A stretch of 64,000 nucleotides of DNA from Verrucomicrobia bacterium UBA1200 (GTDB lineage: Bacteria > Verrucomicrobiota > Kiritimatiellia > RFP12 > UBA1067), in contig DBXY01000019.1 of NCBI GenBank assembly GCA_002309765.1, forward strand, positions 1,201 through 65,200, read 5' to 3'. Both the position numbers and the translations under genes were made by a program. Shown in pieces: positions 9,478 to 17,910 of this stretch (position 1 is its first letter; each line of letters begins with the position of its first letter). Under the pieces are notes generated by a model. It did no database searches. It saw only the letters and a program-made list of their open reading frames with translations, and was not told the DNA's origin.

Positions 9478-10253
9478 TTCGCCAGATCCTGCATGACGAT
9501 CTGCGCGATCTTGCGGCCGCTCTTGAACATTCCGCCGAAAATCGGTCCCATGCGGAAACCGCCCTGGACGTTGTTGGCGGCCATACCAGAAGCGTAAAGC
9601 CCGGGATAGAGGCGTTTGGTGTTTTCCACCGTGGTGCGCTCGCCGTCTTCCATCCACATCGGCTTTTCGCCCAGAATACCGCCGGTCGGGGAGTCGATTT
9701 TCACGCCGGCCTTGTTGACCGCCTTGTTGATGATTTCGCTCGGATGTCCGGTGCCGTCGATCAGCGCCCGCGTGGTGACGACAATCGGGTCTACGTGCAT
9801 TTCCAGCCGCGCCACCGGGTTCCAGTTGATCACCACGCCGCAGACCACGCCGTTGTGGATGGCGATGTCTTCGACCTTCACGGCGTTGAAAATCACCGCA
9901 CCGGCTTTGCGGGCGCCAAAGATCAGACCGGATGCCATTTCGACCGAATCAACCGTATGGTAGGTGTCGTCCACCGGTACGGTGCGGATTCCGAACTCGT
10001 GCAGGATTTCCGCCGCGTCATTCTGTACCACCACCTCGTTCATCAACATTCCGCCGCCCCAGGTGCCGCCGCCGGGCGCGAGTTTGGATTCGTACATTGC
10101 CACTTTATAGCCGGCTTTGGCCAGATCGTGCGCCGCGACCAACCCGGACGGTCCGGCCCCGACAATCGCCACGTCCACCGAGAGATAATTCTCCAGTTTT
10201 TTGAAGTAACTCCGGACAATCGCGCCGGAGATGGTCTCTTCCATCATTTTCAT
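9474..10253 (-). CDS. thi4: Thi4-family thiazole synthase, histidine (sulfide-using) type
   Basis: This 259-residue flavoprotein-like enzyme makes the thiazole moiety (ADP-thiazole) from NAD and glycine. A Rossmann motif [21 protein letters not shown] is present near residue 30, followed by [15 protein letters not shown] and the C-terminal [20 protein letters not shown], all characteristic of Thi4. Where yeast and plant suicide enzymes carry the sulfur-donating cysteine, this protein reads LEMHVDP, with histidine as in the archaeal sulfide-dependent, multi-turnover enzymes. It begins 8 bases after AAAGGA and is followed by thiE with a 4-base overlap. A bacterial Thi4 replacing ThiG/ThiH/ThiO would suit an anaerobic, sulfide-containing habitat; that last point is inference. 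Confidence 0.93.
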   Translation of the reverse strand: MKMMEETISGAIVRSYFKKLENYLSVDVAIVGAGPSGLVAAHDLAKAGYKVAMYESKLAPGGGTWGGGMLMNEVVVQNDAAEILHEFGIRTVPVDDTYHTVDSVEMASGLIFGARKAGAVIFNAVKVEDIAIHNGVVCGVVINWNPVARLEMHVDPIVVTTRALIDGTGHPSEIINKAVNKAGVKIDSPTGGILGEKPMWMEDGERTTVENTKRLYPGLYASGMAANNVQGGFRMGPIFGGMFKSGRKIAQIVMQDLAK

Positions 10254-10283
10254 TGCTGTTCCTTTCTTTGGTATAACCGTTAA

Positions 10284-12179
10284 TCAATCCTGGGCCGTTT
10301 CGCGCATTGCCTCCGCAATCGCGTCGGCCAGCGCTTCCAAATCCTTTTTCTCCATGCGGGCGGATATCGCCACCCGCAGCCTTGCCTGCCCGCGCGCCAC
10401 CGTAGGGTAGCGGATGGCCGGCACCAAAAATCCCCGCCGCTCCAAAGCCTGCGATACTGCCGAGGCGCGTTTTTCGTCTCCGACCATCACCGGGATGATT
10501 GCAGACCCTGATTGCACGGGCATTCCGCGTTCGGCCAGCAGTGCGGCGAACGCCGCCGCCTTGTTGCGCACGACCAACACCAATCCAGGTTTTTCTTCCA
10601 AAATCGTCAAGGCGCAATCCGCCGCCGCCGCGGTAGCGGGGCAGGGGGCGGTCGAGAAAATAAATGACCGCGACCGGTTTCGCAGATAGTCGCACACCAT
10701 GCGGGAGGCGCACACGTAACCGCCCTCGCATCCCAAGGCTTTGGAAAGCGTTCCCATCAAAATGTCGGGATGGCCGCATCCAAAGTGTTCGCACAATCCG
10801 CGCCCGGTGTCGCCCATCACTCCGGTGGCGTGCGCTTCGTCAATCATCGAGATTACTCCGTTGGCGCGGCACAGTTCCAGAAATCGCGGCAGGTCCACCC
10901 AGTCGCCGTCCATCGAAAACACCGCGTCGGTGACCGCCAGACGGCGTCGGCGCGGGCCGGCTTGGGCGATTTTTGCAGACAAATCGTCAAGATCGTTGTG
11001 GCGGTAAATGAAAACTTCGGCGCGTGACAGGCGGCAGCCGTCAACAATGCTCGCATGGTTCAACTCGTCGCTGAAAATGGCATCGCCCTTGCCTGCCAAT
11101 GCCGAGATGGCACCGACGTTGGCCATGTACCCGGTGGCCCAAACCACCGCGTCTTCAGTACCCTTAAACGCGGCCAAATGCCGCTCTAGTTGCAGATGCG
11201 GCGGCTTGGTGCCGGTTACCAGCCGCGATGCCCCAGATCCCGTTCCAAATTCCGCGATGGCGGCTACCGCCGCCGCTTTGAGCCTCGGGTCTTCTGACAG
11301 GCCCAAGTAGTCGTTGTCGGCAAAAGACTGGAGTTGCGGCGGGGACACCCGAACCGACCGCCACAGCCCGGCGCGTCGGATTTCGTCCAGTTCCCCGTCC
11401 AGTTCGGACAACGGGTCAACGGCGGCGGTTTCCGTTTTTGTCGGCGGGCTTGACGGCACCCCGGTCACCAGCACCCGCCGGCATTGCAAGAACTCCACCG
11501 TTTCCGAGACCCGTTCCTTGGAACCGCGGTAAAGGAAAATACGTCCGCCGGCGGGGTCGCCCCGCCGTTTCAGGCAAGTGATCCTGACGTAGCCGAGCGT
11601 CTTGGTCGCCACGTATCCGGTAACGTAGTCGGGATCGTCGGACATGCAGATCTCGCCGACAATACCCGGTGTGTTGACTACTTTGGTCGCCAACACCAGC
11701 GCTTCGGAGAAATGGTTCTTCGCGGTTGGGGCGGTGCGCTTGGAACTGTCGGCGGCGTCCATATAGGTTGCCCGCACCCCGCGTTCCCGGTCCGGCTCCA
11801 GCCGTTCGAGCGTATCCGCGTCCAGCAGCATCGCCCCGCGCATCGGGTAGGTTTGGCTGAACAGCCCGATGATTTCGTCCACCCGCCGGAAACCGCTTTC
11901 CGCCAACAGCTGTTTTACGATTCCCCAGCCGGCCTCCGGGGTTGCCGCCTCGCGGGTGGTGGCGGTCAACGCCGGAAGTTCCATCGGCTGATCGGCCGAC
12001 TCGATTTTAACGTTAACAAAGTCCGGCTGTCCTTTGGAATGGGACATCGCCCGCGAGACCAGTTCTCCGGCGGTTGCGGCGACGCATTCCTCCGGCACAA
12101 TCCGTTCGGCGCCGGAGATGTGGCGGTTCTGCTGCGAAGCCCGCATTTTGAGTGAAAACAGTCGCCGTTGGTTATTCAT
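10284..12179 (-). CDS. bioW-bioF: BioW-BioF fusion: pimeloyl-CoA synthetase plus 8-amino-7-oxononanoate synthase
   Basis: This is a 631-residue bifunctional biotin enzyme. Residues ~1-245 match BioW (6-carboxyhexanoate-CoA ligase): FSLKMRASQ at the start, RGVRATYMDAADSSKR (~128-143) and the tail VSETVEFLQCRRVLV. Residues ~285-630 match BioF, a PLP enzyme of the alpha-oxoamine synthase family: FADNDYLGLSEDPRLK, GTGSGASRLVTGT, MIDEAHATGVMGDTG, and GTLSKALGCEGGY with the PLP lysine. The start is ATG 12179, overlapping the bioA end by 8 bases. One chain would thus make pimeloyl-CoA from free pimelate and immediately condense it with alanine. There is no bioC/bioH in the window, which fits a pimelate-activating route. 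Confidence 0.93.
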   Translation of the reverse strand: MNNQRRLFSLKMRASQQNRHISGAERIVPEECVAATAGELVSRAMSHSKGQPDFVNVKIESADQPMELPALTATTREAATPEAGWGIVKQLLAESGFRRVDEIIGLFSQTYPMRGAMLLDADTLERLEPDRERGVRATYMDAADSSKRTAPTAKNHFSEALVLATKVVNTPGIVGEICMSDDPDYVTGYVATKTLGYVRITCLKRRGDPAGGRIFLYRGSKERVSETVEFLQCRRVLVTGVPSSPPTKTETAAVDPLSELDGELDEIRRAGLWRSVRVSPPQLQSFADNDYLGLSEDPRLKAAAVAAIAEFGTGSGASRLVTGTKPPHLQLERHLAAFKGTEDAVVWATGYMANVGAISALAGKGDAIFSDELNHASIVDGCRLSRAEVFIYRHNDLDDLSAKIAQAGPRRRRLAVTDAVFSMDGDWVDLPRFLELCRANGVISMIDEAHATGVMGDTGRGLCEHFGCGHPDILMGTLSKALGCEGGYVCASRMVCDYLRNRSRSFIFSTAPCPATAAAADCALTILEEKPGLVLVVRNKAAAFAALLAERGMPVQSGSAIIPVMVGDEKRASAVSQALERRGFLVPAIRYPTVARGQARLRVAISARMEKKDLEALADAIAEAMRETAQD

Positions 12180-13455
12180 GGAAATCTCCATCGGCGGTTT
12201 GCGGGCCGGGCGCGCAGGAGGCCAGTTCACGGATCGCCGCCGTGATGCGGTCAACCGTTGAAGAATCGGAAACCAGTGGCGGCATGGTGTAGATGAAATT
12301 GCAAAACGGGCGCAGCCACACTCCGTGCCGGTCGATTACCCGTTCGATGTCGGTCCGGGCCGGCATGGTGGCGACCTCCACGATCCCCACCGCGCCCATC
12401 ACGCGAACGTCGGTGACGTTGGGCAGGTGGCGGCACTCCACGAGTCCGGCGTTTAGCCGGCTTTCGATGGCGGCGACTTTTGCGGCGTAATCGGAAGTTT
12501 GGAACAGCCTTAGCGAAGCCACTCCCGCCGCGCAGGCAATGGGGTTGGCCATGTAGGTGGGACCGTGCATGAACGCGCCGGGATGCCCGGCGGAGATGGT
12601 TTCCGCCACTTTGGCGGACGCCACGGTCGCGGCGAGGGTGATATGTCCGCCGGTCAACGCTTTGCCGACCGTCATGATGTCCGGAACCGCCCCGGCGTGG
12701 TCACCTGCCCACAGCGGTCCGGTTCGATAGAAGCCGGCGGCGATTTCATCGAAGATCAGCAACAGACCGTGTTCGTCGCAAAACCGCCGCAGCTGGCGAA
12801 GGAATTCGGGCGGATAAAAGCGCATCGCGTTCGCCGCTTGGAAAATCGGTTCGCAAATTATGGCGGCGATTTCATCTCCGTGCTCTGCGTAAACGGAGCG
12901 GACCGACTCAAAATCAAACGGATCGGCAAAGTAGTGGCGCGGCATGATTTGACGGAACAGTGTGTGCATGCCGTCCGGATCGGAGAGCGCCATCGCGCAG
13001 CAGGTGTCGCCGTGGTAGCCGCCTTTTAACGCCAGCAGCTTGCCCTTGGCGGGAAAGCCCAGCGAGTGCTGGTACTGAACCGCCATCTTGGCGGCAACCT
13101 CCACCGAGATGGATCCGGAGTCGGCGAAGAACACCCGGTCCAGCCCTGGGGGCGTCAGCTTAATTAACGCTTGGGCCAACTCGACTGCCGGTTCGTGGGT
13201 AAAACCGCCAAACATCACGTGCGAAAGTTTTTCCGTCTGCCTACGGATCGCCCCCACGATTTCCGGGTGGTTGTGCCCGTGGGCCGCGCACCACCAGCTG
13301 GAGACCGCGTCAATGAGCGTCCTGCCGTCCATGAGCCGCAATTCCACGCCGTTGGCGGATTCCGCCATCCGCACGGGAGGCGGGTTTGCCAGCGAGGCGT
13401 AGGGATGCCAAATGTGGCGGCGGTCGAATTCAAGTTGTTCTTTCCACGTTGTCAT
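12172..13455 (-). CDS. bioA: Adenosylmethionine-8-amino-7-oxononanoate aminotransferase BioA
   Basis: BioA transfers the amino group of S-adenosylmethionine to 8-amino-7-oxononanoate, giving diaminopelargonate. The 427-residue class III aminotransferase starts at ATG 13455, overlapping the bioD stop as ATGA; the upstream in-frame extension is the bioD region read in another frame. Family motifs are DRRHIWHPYAS at the N-terminus, SWWCAAHGHNHPEI, FADSGSISVEVAAKMAVQY, IICEPIFQ, LLIFDEIAAGFYRTG, and VGKALTGGH with the PLP lysine. The gene order bioB-D-A-WF matches the order of action in reverse. Confidence 0.95.
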   Translation of the reverse strand: MTTWKEQLEFDRRHIWHPYASLANPPPVRMAESANGVELRLMDGRTLIDAVSSWWCAAHGHNHPEIVGAIRRQTEKLSHVMFGGFTHEPAVELAQALIKLTPPGLDRVFFADSGSISVEVAAKMAVQYQHSLGFPAKGKLLALKGGYHGDTCCAMALSDPDGMHTLFRQIMPRHYFADPFDFESVRSVYAEHGDEIAAIICEPIFQAANAMRFYPPEFLRQLRRFCDEHGLLLIFDEIAAGFYRTGPLWAGDHAGAVPDIMTVGKALTGGHITLAATVASAKVAETISAGHPGAFMHGPTYMANPIACAAGVASLRLFQTSDYAAKVAAIESRLNAGLVECRHLPNVTDVRVMGAVGIVEVATMPARTDIERVIDRHGVWLRPFCNFIYTMPPLVSDSSTVDRITAAIRELASCAPGPQTADGDFHE

Positions 13456-14129
13456 GGCTTGAAAAATGACGAAAAATCCGGGTTGGCGTTGTCCGCCAGG
13501 TTGCTGATGACCGTCCAAACATCGCGGTAGCCCATTTGCCGGAGATGATGGCGCACCGTGGCCTCTGTGTCCGCAAAAATGACCGGGTCTGTGGCGGGAA
13601 AAGCGTTGTACACCACTCCCGTCAGTTCCATGTTTCTCGCGCGGGCCGCCTCCAGGGAGAGCAGGATGTGGTTGATTGAACCCAGACGACCGTTGGCCAC
13701 CAGAATAATCGGCCACCCTTCCGATGCGGCAAAATCGATGGCCAACGTTTCATCGGTCAGCGGGACGCACAGACCACCGGCACCCTCGACCAGCACAATG
13801 TCGTGCGCTTGGGCGCACGCCCGTACCGAATCGGAGATTTTTCGCAAATCCACGGTCTTGCCCTCCAGCCTTGCCGCCAACAGCGGGGATGACGGGAAAC
13901 TGAAGATTTGCGGCGCGGTCAATCCCGCGGAGTCTTCCGGGAATAGCCCGACCCCGGCGATCTGGCGGTGGCGGTCGAGGTCTTCCGAAAAGCCGTCACA
14001 ACCGGTCTGCACCATTTTAACCGAGATCCAGTCGATGCCGCGTTGCTGCAGGTAGCGGCACATCATGCCGGTCGCGACGGTTTTGCCGACATCCGTGTCA
14101 ATGCCGGAGACGAAATAAGTGCGCTTCAT
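13452..14129 (-). CDS. bioD: Dethiobiotin synthetase BioD
   Basis: BioD is an ATP-dependent cytoplasmic enzyme that closes the ureido ring of dethiobiotin with CO2. The 225-residue product has the P-loop variant SGIDTDVGKTVATG at residues 8-21, VKMVQTGCDG, and VLVEGAGGLCVPLTD (~112-126), all standard for BioD. It overlaps bioB upstream by 4 bases (ATGA) and bioA downstream by 4 bases, so translational coupling through the operon is likely. Confidence 0.95.
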   Translation of the reverse strand: MKRTYFVSGIDTDVGKTVATGMMCRYLQQRGIDWISVKMVQTGCDGFSEDLDRHRQIAGVGLFPEDSAGLTAPQIFSFPSSPLLAARLEGKTVDLRKISDSVRACAQAHDIVLVEGAGGLCVPLTDETLAIDFAASEGWPIILVANGRLGSINHILLSLEAARARNMELTGVVYNAFPATDPVIFADTEATVRHHLRQMGYRDVWTVISNLADNANPDFSSFFKP

Positions 14130-15109
14130 CTCAACCCCTGCAACGTGACGTATCCGGCATCTTTGGCAAGTTGTCGGTCGTCATCGTAATCCGACCCCGG
14201 CGTGGTCAGCAACGGGCCTTGGATGCCGGAAGTTATGCCGACGTAAATCGCCCGCGCCGCGTCGCGGTCTGAAAGCCGCCGCCGCCCGCCCGCGAAACGA
14301 AGCGGGGTTTTAGGGTTGACCAGCCGCAGCACCGCGATTGAATCGAGGATGCGCTCGGTGTTTAGAAACTGCGATTTGCCCAACGGGGTTCCCTCAATCG
14401 GGTCCAGCACGTTCACCGGGATCGAATCCGGGGCGATTGATTTGAGCGCAAACGCGAACTCCACCAACTGTTCGTTGCTTTCGCCCATTCCGATAATCCC
14501 GCCGCAGCAGATTTCCATTCCAAGTTCGCGGGCCGCCCGGATGGTCTCCAGTTTTTCCGCCATCGTGTGGGTGGTGCATAAATCACTGAAGTGGGAAGGC
14601 GCGGTCTCCAGATTGCAGTGAAGCCGTTCCAGCCCGGCGTCACGCAGCCGGCGGAGCGCGTCCGGCCCCACCAGACCCAGCGAGCCGCAGAGGTGGAGTT
14701 TCGTGTTGCGGCGCATCGCCTCCAGCGCGGAACAAAGCTCGTCCAGCTCAGCCGGCGACTGTCCCCGCCCGGAGGTCACCAGCCCAATCCGCCCCACGCC
14801 GTTCGCTTCGGCGGCTTTGGCGGCTTTAACGCATTCGTCCGTGCCGATCCAACCGTGGCAATCGCAATCGGTTTTCCAATGTGCGCTTTGGGCGCACCAT
14901 TTGCAGTTTTCGCTGCACCGTCCGCAGCGGGCGTTGATAATCGCGCAGAAGTCGAAACGGGTCGGTTTAAAGTGTTCGGTAACCCGGTGCGCCGCCTCCC
15001 ACAACGCCTCGTGGTTTCCCGATTTCAGGCAAGCCGTAATGGTTTCGGGCGAAACCTCGCCGCCGCTGATCACGCATTGCGCGATTTGATTGAAGATGGA
15101 ATTATCCAT
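14126..15109 (-). CDS. bioB: Biotin synthase BioB
   Basis: BioB is a radical-SAM enzyme inserting sulfur into dethiobiotin. The 327-residue protein holds the radical-SAM cluster motif in CGRCSENCKWCAQSAHW (~62-78; canonical CxxxCxxC), with GLVTSGRGQS, HCNLETAPSHF, CCGGIIGMGE and NVLDPIEGTPL further on. The start ATG 15109 lies 11 bases after AGGAG (15125-15121), which is also the 3' edge of the TPP aptamer. Longer in-frame starts would run through the riboswitch and are rejected. It is the first gene of the operon. Confidence 0.95.
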   Translation of the reverse strand: MDNSIFNQIAQCVISGGEVSPETITACLKSGNHEALWEAAHRVTEHFKPTRFDFCAIINARCGRCSENCKWCAQSAHWKTDCDCHGWIGTDECVKAAKAAEANGVGRIGLVTSGRGQSPAELDELCSALEAMRRNTKLHLCGSLGLVGPDALRRLRDAGLERLHCNLETAPSHFSDLCTTHTMAEKLETIRAARELGMEICCGGIIGMGESNEQLVEFAFALKSIAPDSIPVNVLDPIEGTPLGKSQFLNTERILDSIAVLRLVNPKTPLRFAGGRRRLSDRDAARAIYVGITSGIQGPLLTTPGSDYDDDRQLAKDAGYVTLQGLR

Positions 15110-15119
15110 CAACCAAGTC

Positions 15120-15197
15120 TCTCCTTTCGCCGGTATTACCCGGATCAAGTTTGTGGGTCTGTTCTCAGCCTTCGGACATTCGAAAGCACCCCATTTG
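15120..15197 (-). promoter_or_regulatory. TPP riboswitch (THI box) upstream of bioB
   Basis: The reverse strand carries the conserved thiamine-pyrophosphate aptamer in order: GGGGTGC (15192-15186), GGCTGAGA followed by ACCC, then CTTGATCCGGGTAATACCGG and GCGAAAGGA. These are the two TPP-binding arms and the P1 closing segment. The final AAAGGAG contains the bioB ribosome-binding site, so ligand binding could hide it directly (translational control). A promoter placed just upstream would start the transcript at the aptamer's 5' edge. The first four downstream genes make biotin and only the last two make thiamine. Confidence 0.93.
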
Positions 15198-15207
15198 AAT
15201 TGACGCA

Positions 15208-15236
15208 AGCCTACCACATTTCCTCTGAAACCGCAA
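15208..15236 (-). promoter_or_regulatory. Sigma-70-type promoter of the bio/thi operon
   Basis: Reverse-strand TTGCGG (15236-15231) and TAGGCT (15213-15208) are 17 bases apart. The predicted start near 15201 coincides with the 5' edge of the TPP aptamer. Confidence 0.65.
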
Positions 15237-15243
15237 GCCCAAA

Positions 15244-16569
15244 CTAGGCGGAATCGGGTGAGGGGCGCTGCCTTTTTCGTTCCCTCGCGCCGATCATGTA
15301 GGAAGTTGTGTGGATGGTCAGCATGGTGCAGAAAGCGGCAAAAATGATGCCGAACGCGCCCATTTGGTGGCCGGGGGCGCCGAAATGGAGTTGCAGGGAG
15401 AGCGCCAGCACCAGCGAGACCAGAAACGCCGCCTGTCCGGCCATTACCGCACTGGGGCGGCGGTAGAATGCCGCCAGACCCTCGGCGTGGCCGCGCAGCG
15501 ACTGGATGCAGGGCAGGAAGGAGAACACCAGCAGGGCCTCGGTGGCGAGGTGGATGTCTTCCGGCAAGATGTTCTGAACCTTACCAAAGTACCAGTTGGA
15601 TACGTACGGGATTTGGAACACGAACGGCATCGCGGCCAGCACGAAACCGCAACACAGCGAATACCAGAACATGGAGTGGTCATGCCGGTGCCGGGGCGGG
15701 AATCCCAACACCACGGACTGCATCCGCCAGGCGGCGTATCCCATCGGGTTGCCCAGCCCCGCCGCTACGTAGTGCATGGCCAGCATTTTGGCCGACTGCG
15801 GGGTGCGGGAGATGAACGCCGCAACCATGAAGTTGGCGATCGCCAACAGGAACCCCCCGATGGAGAGCGGCACCAGAAAACGCAGCTGGGTGCGGAAGTC
15901 CGCGGTTTGGGTCGATTCTGCGGGCAGTTTTCTGATTTCTTCGCGCGCCATCCATTTGCAAAGCCACATTTCCAGCAGCAGCGGCACGGTGATGGCCACC
16001 ACGCCCCACATCGGGCCGGTCATGCCGAACCGGAGGAACAGCGGGGTAAAGGCTGCGGTTAGCGCGATCCGGGCGAAGGTGGCGAGGTTCGCCGCCCCGC
16101 TGCGCTTGGCGTTGTACAGCAAAGCCAGCGGCTCGTTGCGGAAGAAGAAACCCGCCTGCATGGTTAAACTGGTAAGCATGGTGTCGCGTGCGATCCGGTC
16201 CAGCGGTGCGGTCAACCCCAGCAACCCATGGAACACCAAATCGTTGCCGGGCGGAAAACAAAAGAGAAACTGGACCAGCAGCAATACGGTGGTTACGGTA
16301 AGGTTGAGCAGCCGGTATTGGCGCAATCCGGGCAAGTCGCGGCAGAAAATCATGCCGGTGGTGATCAAACCGCTGCCCCAGGAGTTGATGGTGAACATCA
16401 CCGCGTGACCTTGCGCGAAGGCGGCATAACCGCTTACGCCGTCCACACCGTGGCTGACGATCGCCGCCACCAACGGGTACGTGAGGCTCTGGGATATCGC
16501 CTGCAGGAAAAGCGGTATGTAAAACTTGGTTGCCCGCCAGGGCGTAAAAATATCCGGATTACTGTCCAT
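15244..16569 (-). CDS. Multi-spanning membrane protein, possibly MATE/polysaccharide-exporter-like
   Basis: This 441-residue integral membrane protein has about 12 hydrophobic segments and no soluble domain. The N-terminal part (TPWRATKFYIPLFLQAISQSLTYPLVAAIV) and the layout of two six-helix halves resemble the MOP/MATE superfamily of flippases and exporters, but no family-specific motif is decisive. The start is ATG 16569; an upstream in-frame TTG has no better ribosome site. A charged, arginine-rich tail (GARERKRQRPSPDSA) ends the protein just before the bio promoter. It lies 101 bases after the GH76 gene. Substrate and direction of transport are unknown. Confidence 0.6.
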   Translation of the reverse strand: MDSNPDIFTPWRATKFYIPLFLQAISQSLTYPLVAAIVSHGVDGVSGYAAFAQGHAVMFTINSWGSGLITTGMIFCRDLPGLRQYRLLNLTVTTVLLLVQFLFCFPPGNDLVFHGLLGLTAPLDRIARDTMLTSLTMQAGFFFRNEPLALLYNAKRSGAANLATFARIALTAAFTPLFLRFGMTGPMWGVVAITVPLLLEMWLCKWMAREEIRKLPAESTQTADFRTQLRFLVPLSIGGFLLAIANFMVAAFISRTPQSAKMLAMHYVAAGLGNPMGYAAWRMQSVVLGFPPRHRHDHSMFWYSLCCGFVLAAMPFVFQIPYVSNWYFGKVQNILPEDIHLATEALLVFSFLPCIQSLRGHAEGLAAFYRRPSAVMAGQAAFLVSLVLALSLQLHFGAPGHQMGAFGIIFAAFCTMLTIHTTSYMIGARERKRQRPSPDSA

Positions 16570-16670
16570 TCCGAGTCCGTCCACCAAAAACAAGCAGTAA
16601 GTGTAGCACTTGGGCGGACGGGATTACAATTACAAACGCAATAATTTTTACTTGCGGCCGTAATGTCCAA

Positions 16671-17900
16671 TTAACGGGTGAAGATTAGCATCAGGGCGGG
16701 TAGGGCGCTGGCGTCGTAACTGTTCACCGGGAAGCCGGAAGGAAGCGGCCGGATGAAACGGGCATCCTGCAGGTCGCGTTCCCGGTCACGGTTGTTCCAT
16801 CCAAGGCGGATGTTAGCGTCCAACCATTTGCGGAAGCCGGTCTGGCCGCAATCCAGCACCAGCAGTTCCATGTACTGGGCGAAAATCGCGGCATAGATTC
16901 CCTGTTCCACCCCGCGTTCAAACGGCAGCACTTTAATCCCGTCCAAGGTGCGTCGGCACATCCGGTCGCGGGTGTATTCGGCGGCGCGAACGGCGTCGGA
17001 CAGATATGCGGCTTGTCCGGTCATTTTGTAGAGCAGACACGCCGCCCCGATGTAGGAGGCCTGGTTGTAAAGATGGTCGTGGAATTCCGGGCCGCCGCCG
17101 TGGATACCGTCCGCCACCCGCGCCCCGTCCGGTACCAGGGTGCGCCGTCCCCAATCGTACAACTCCAACGCCTTTTCCCGGTAGAACTTCCGCGACGGGC
17201 GGGCAGGATCATCGCCGGTACGGTCGGACGGAACCAGCCCGTGCAACAGACAGCACGCAATGACGGTGGGGAAGGTGATACAGGCGGAGCGGAAATCGCC
17301 GGCGCGGTTGGGGCGGGCGCGTTCGATGGGTTGCCACTGCCAGAACATCCCCCCGCCCAGCCCCTTGGCCGGGTCGGCGTAAGAGCCGGTGTCGCCGACG
17401 CGGGGGCTGCCGCGCCAGACGCGGATAAAACCCTTTTCCGAAAGTTCCAGAAACTCCGGCGTTGCGGGATCGACCGCCGCCGCCCTCGCCAACGCCACCA
17501 CCCACCACATGATGTCGTCATACACGAACCAACCGTTGTCGGTGTTTGGGTTGTCGAAGTCGAAATTGACATAGTGCGCCTTTTCGCCCCGCCAGACCGC
17601 GCGCATCCGGGAAAGCGACTGCCGGGCGGCCTCCGAGTCAGGACCGGATTCGCTTCGGGCTCGGCGGCAGGCGTTAACCGCCATGTCGAAAAATACCGCT
17701 TGGCACCATATTGCGGCCGCGCCCTTAAACCGGGCGCGGGCTTCGGTTTGGTCGGAGCGTTCCCGGTAAATGTTGCGTGAAGGATCACACAGCTGGCGAT
17801 GGAAAGCATGGTAGGCGGTCCAGGCGTCGGCAGGGGTCTGGGCATGGACCGGGACGGCGGAAAAGAGCGCCAGAGCGAAAAGAAGCGTTAAGCGCCTCAT
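16671..17900 (-). CDS. Secreted GH76-family alpha-1,6-mannanase-like protein
   Basis: The 409-residue exported (alpha/alpha)6 barrel protein starts at ATG 17900. Its signal peptide (MRRLTLLFALALFSAVPVHAQ) is cleaved near residue 21. The GH76 signature paired aspartates appear in NGWFVYDDIMWWVVALARA (~127-145), matching the family's DD catalytic site next to a tryptophan-rich strand. FWQWQP and HDHLYNQASYIGAACLLYKMTG are also family-like. GH76 enzymes cut alpha-1,6-mannan backbones of fungal or yeast cell walls. It begins 10 bases after the corA stop and probably shares its transcript. Confidence 0.85.
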   Translation of the reverse strand: MRRLTLLFALALFSAVPVHAQTPADAWTAYHAFHRQLCDPSRNIYRERSDQTEARARFKGAAAIWCQAVFFDMAVNACRRARSESGPDSEAARQSLSRMRAVWRGEKAHYVNFDFDNPNTDNGWFVYDDIMWWVVALARAAAVDPATPEFLELSEKGFIRVWRGSPRVGDTGSYADPAKGLGGGMFWQWQPIERARPNRAGDFRSACITFPTVIACCLLHGLVPSDRTGDDPARPSRKFYREKALELYDWGRRTLVPDGARVADGIHGGGPEFHDHLYNQASYIGAACLLYKMTGQAAYLSDAVRAAEYTRDRMCRRTLDGIKVLPFERGVEQGIYAAIFAQYMELLVLDCGQTGFRKWLDANIRLGWNNRDRERDLQDARFIRPLPSGFPVNSYDASALPALMLIFTR

Positions 17901-17910
17901 GGCGGAACGG

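Noticed and set aside
13456..13716. 87-codon N-terminal extension of BioA
   Set aside because: It runs over bioD; BioA similarity begins at MTTWKEQLEFDRRHIWHPY.
15110..15217. 36-codon N-terminal extension of BioB
   Set aside because: It would translate the TPP aptamer; the ATG at 15109 has the ribosome site and family start.
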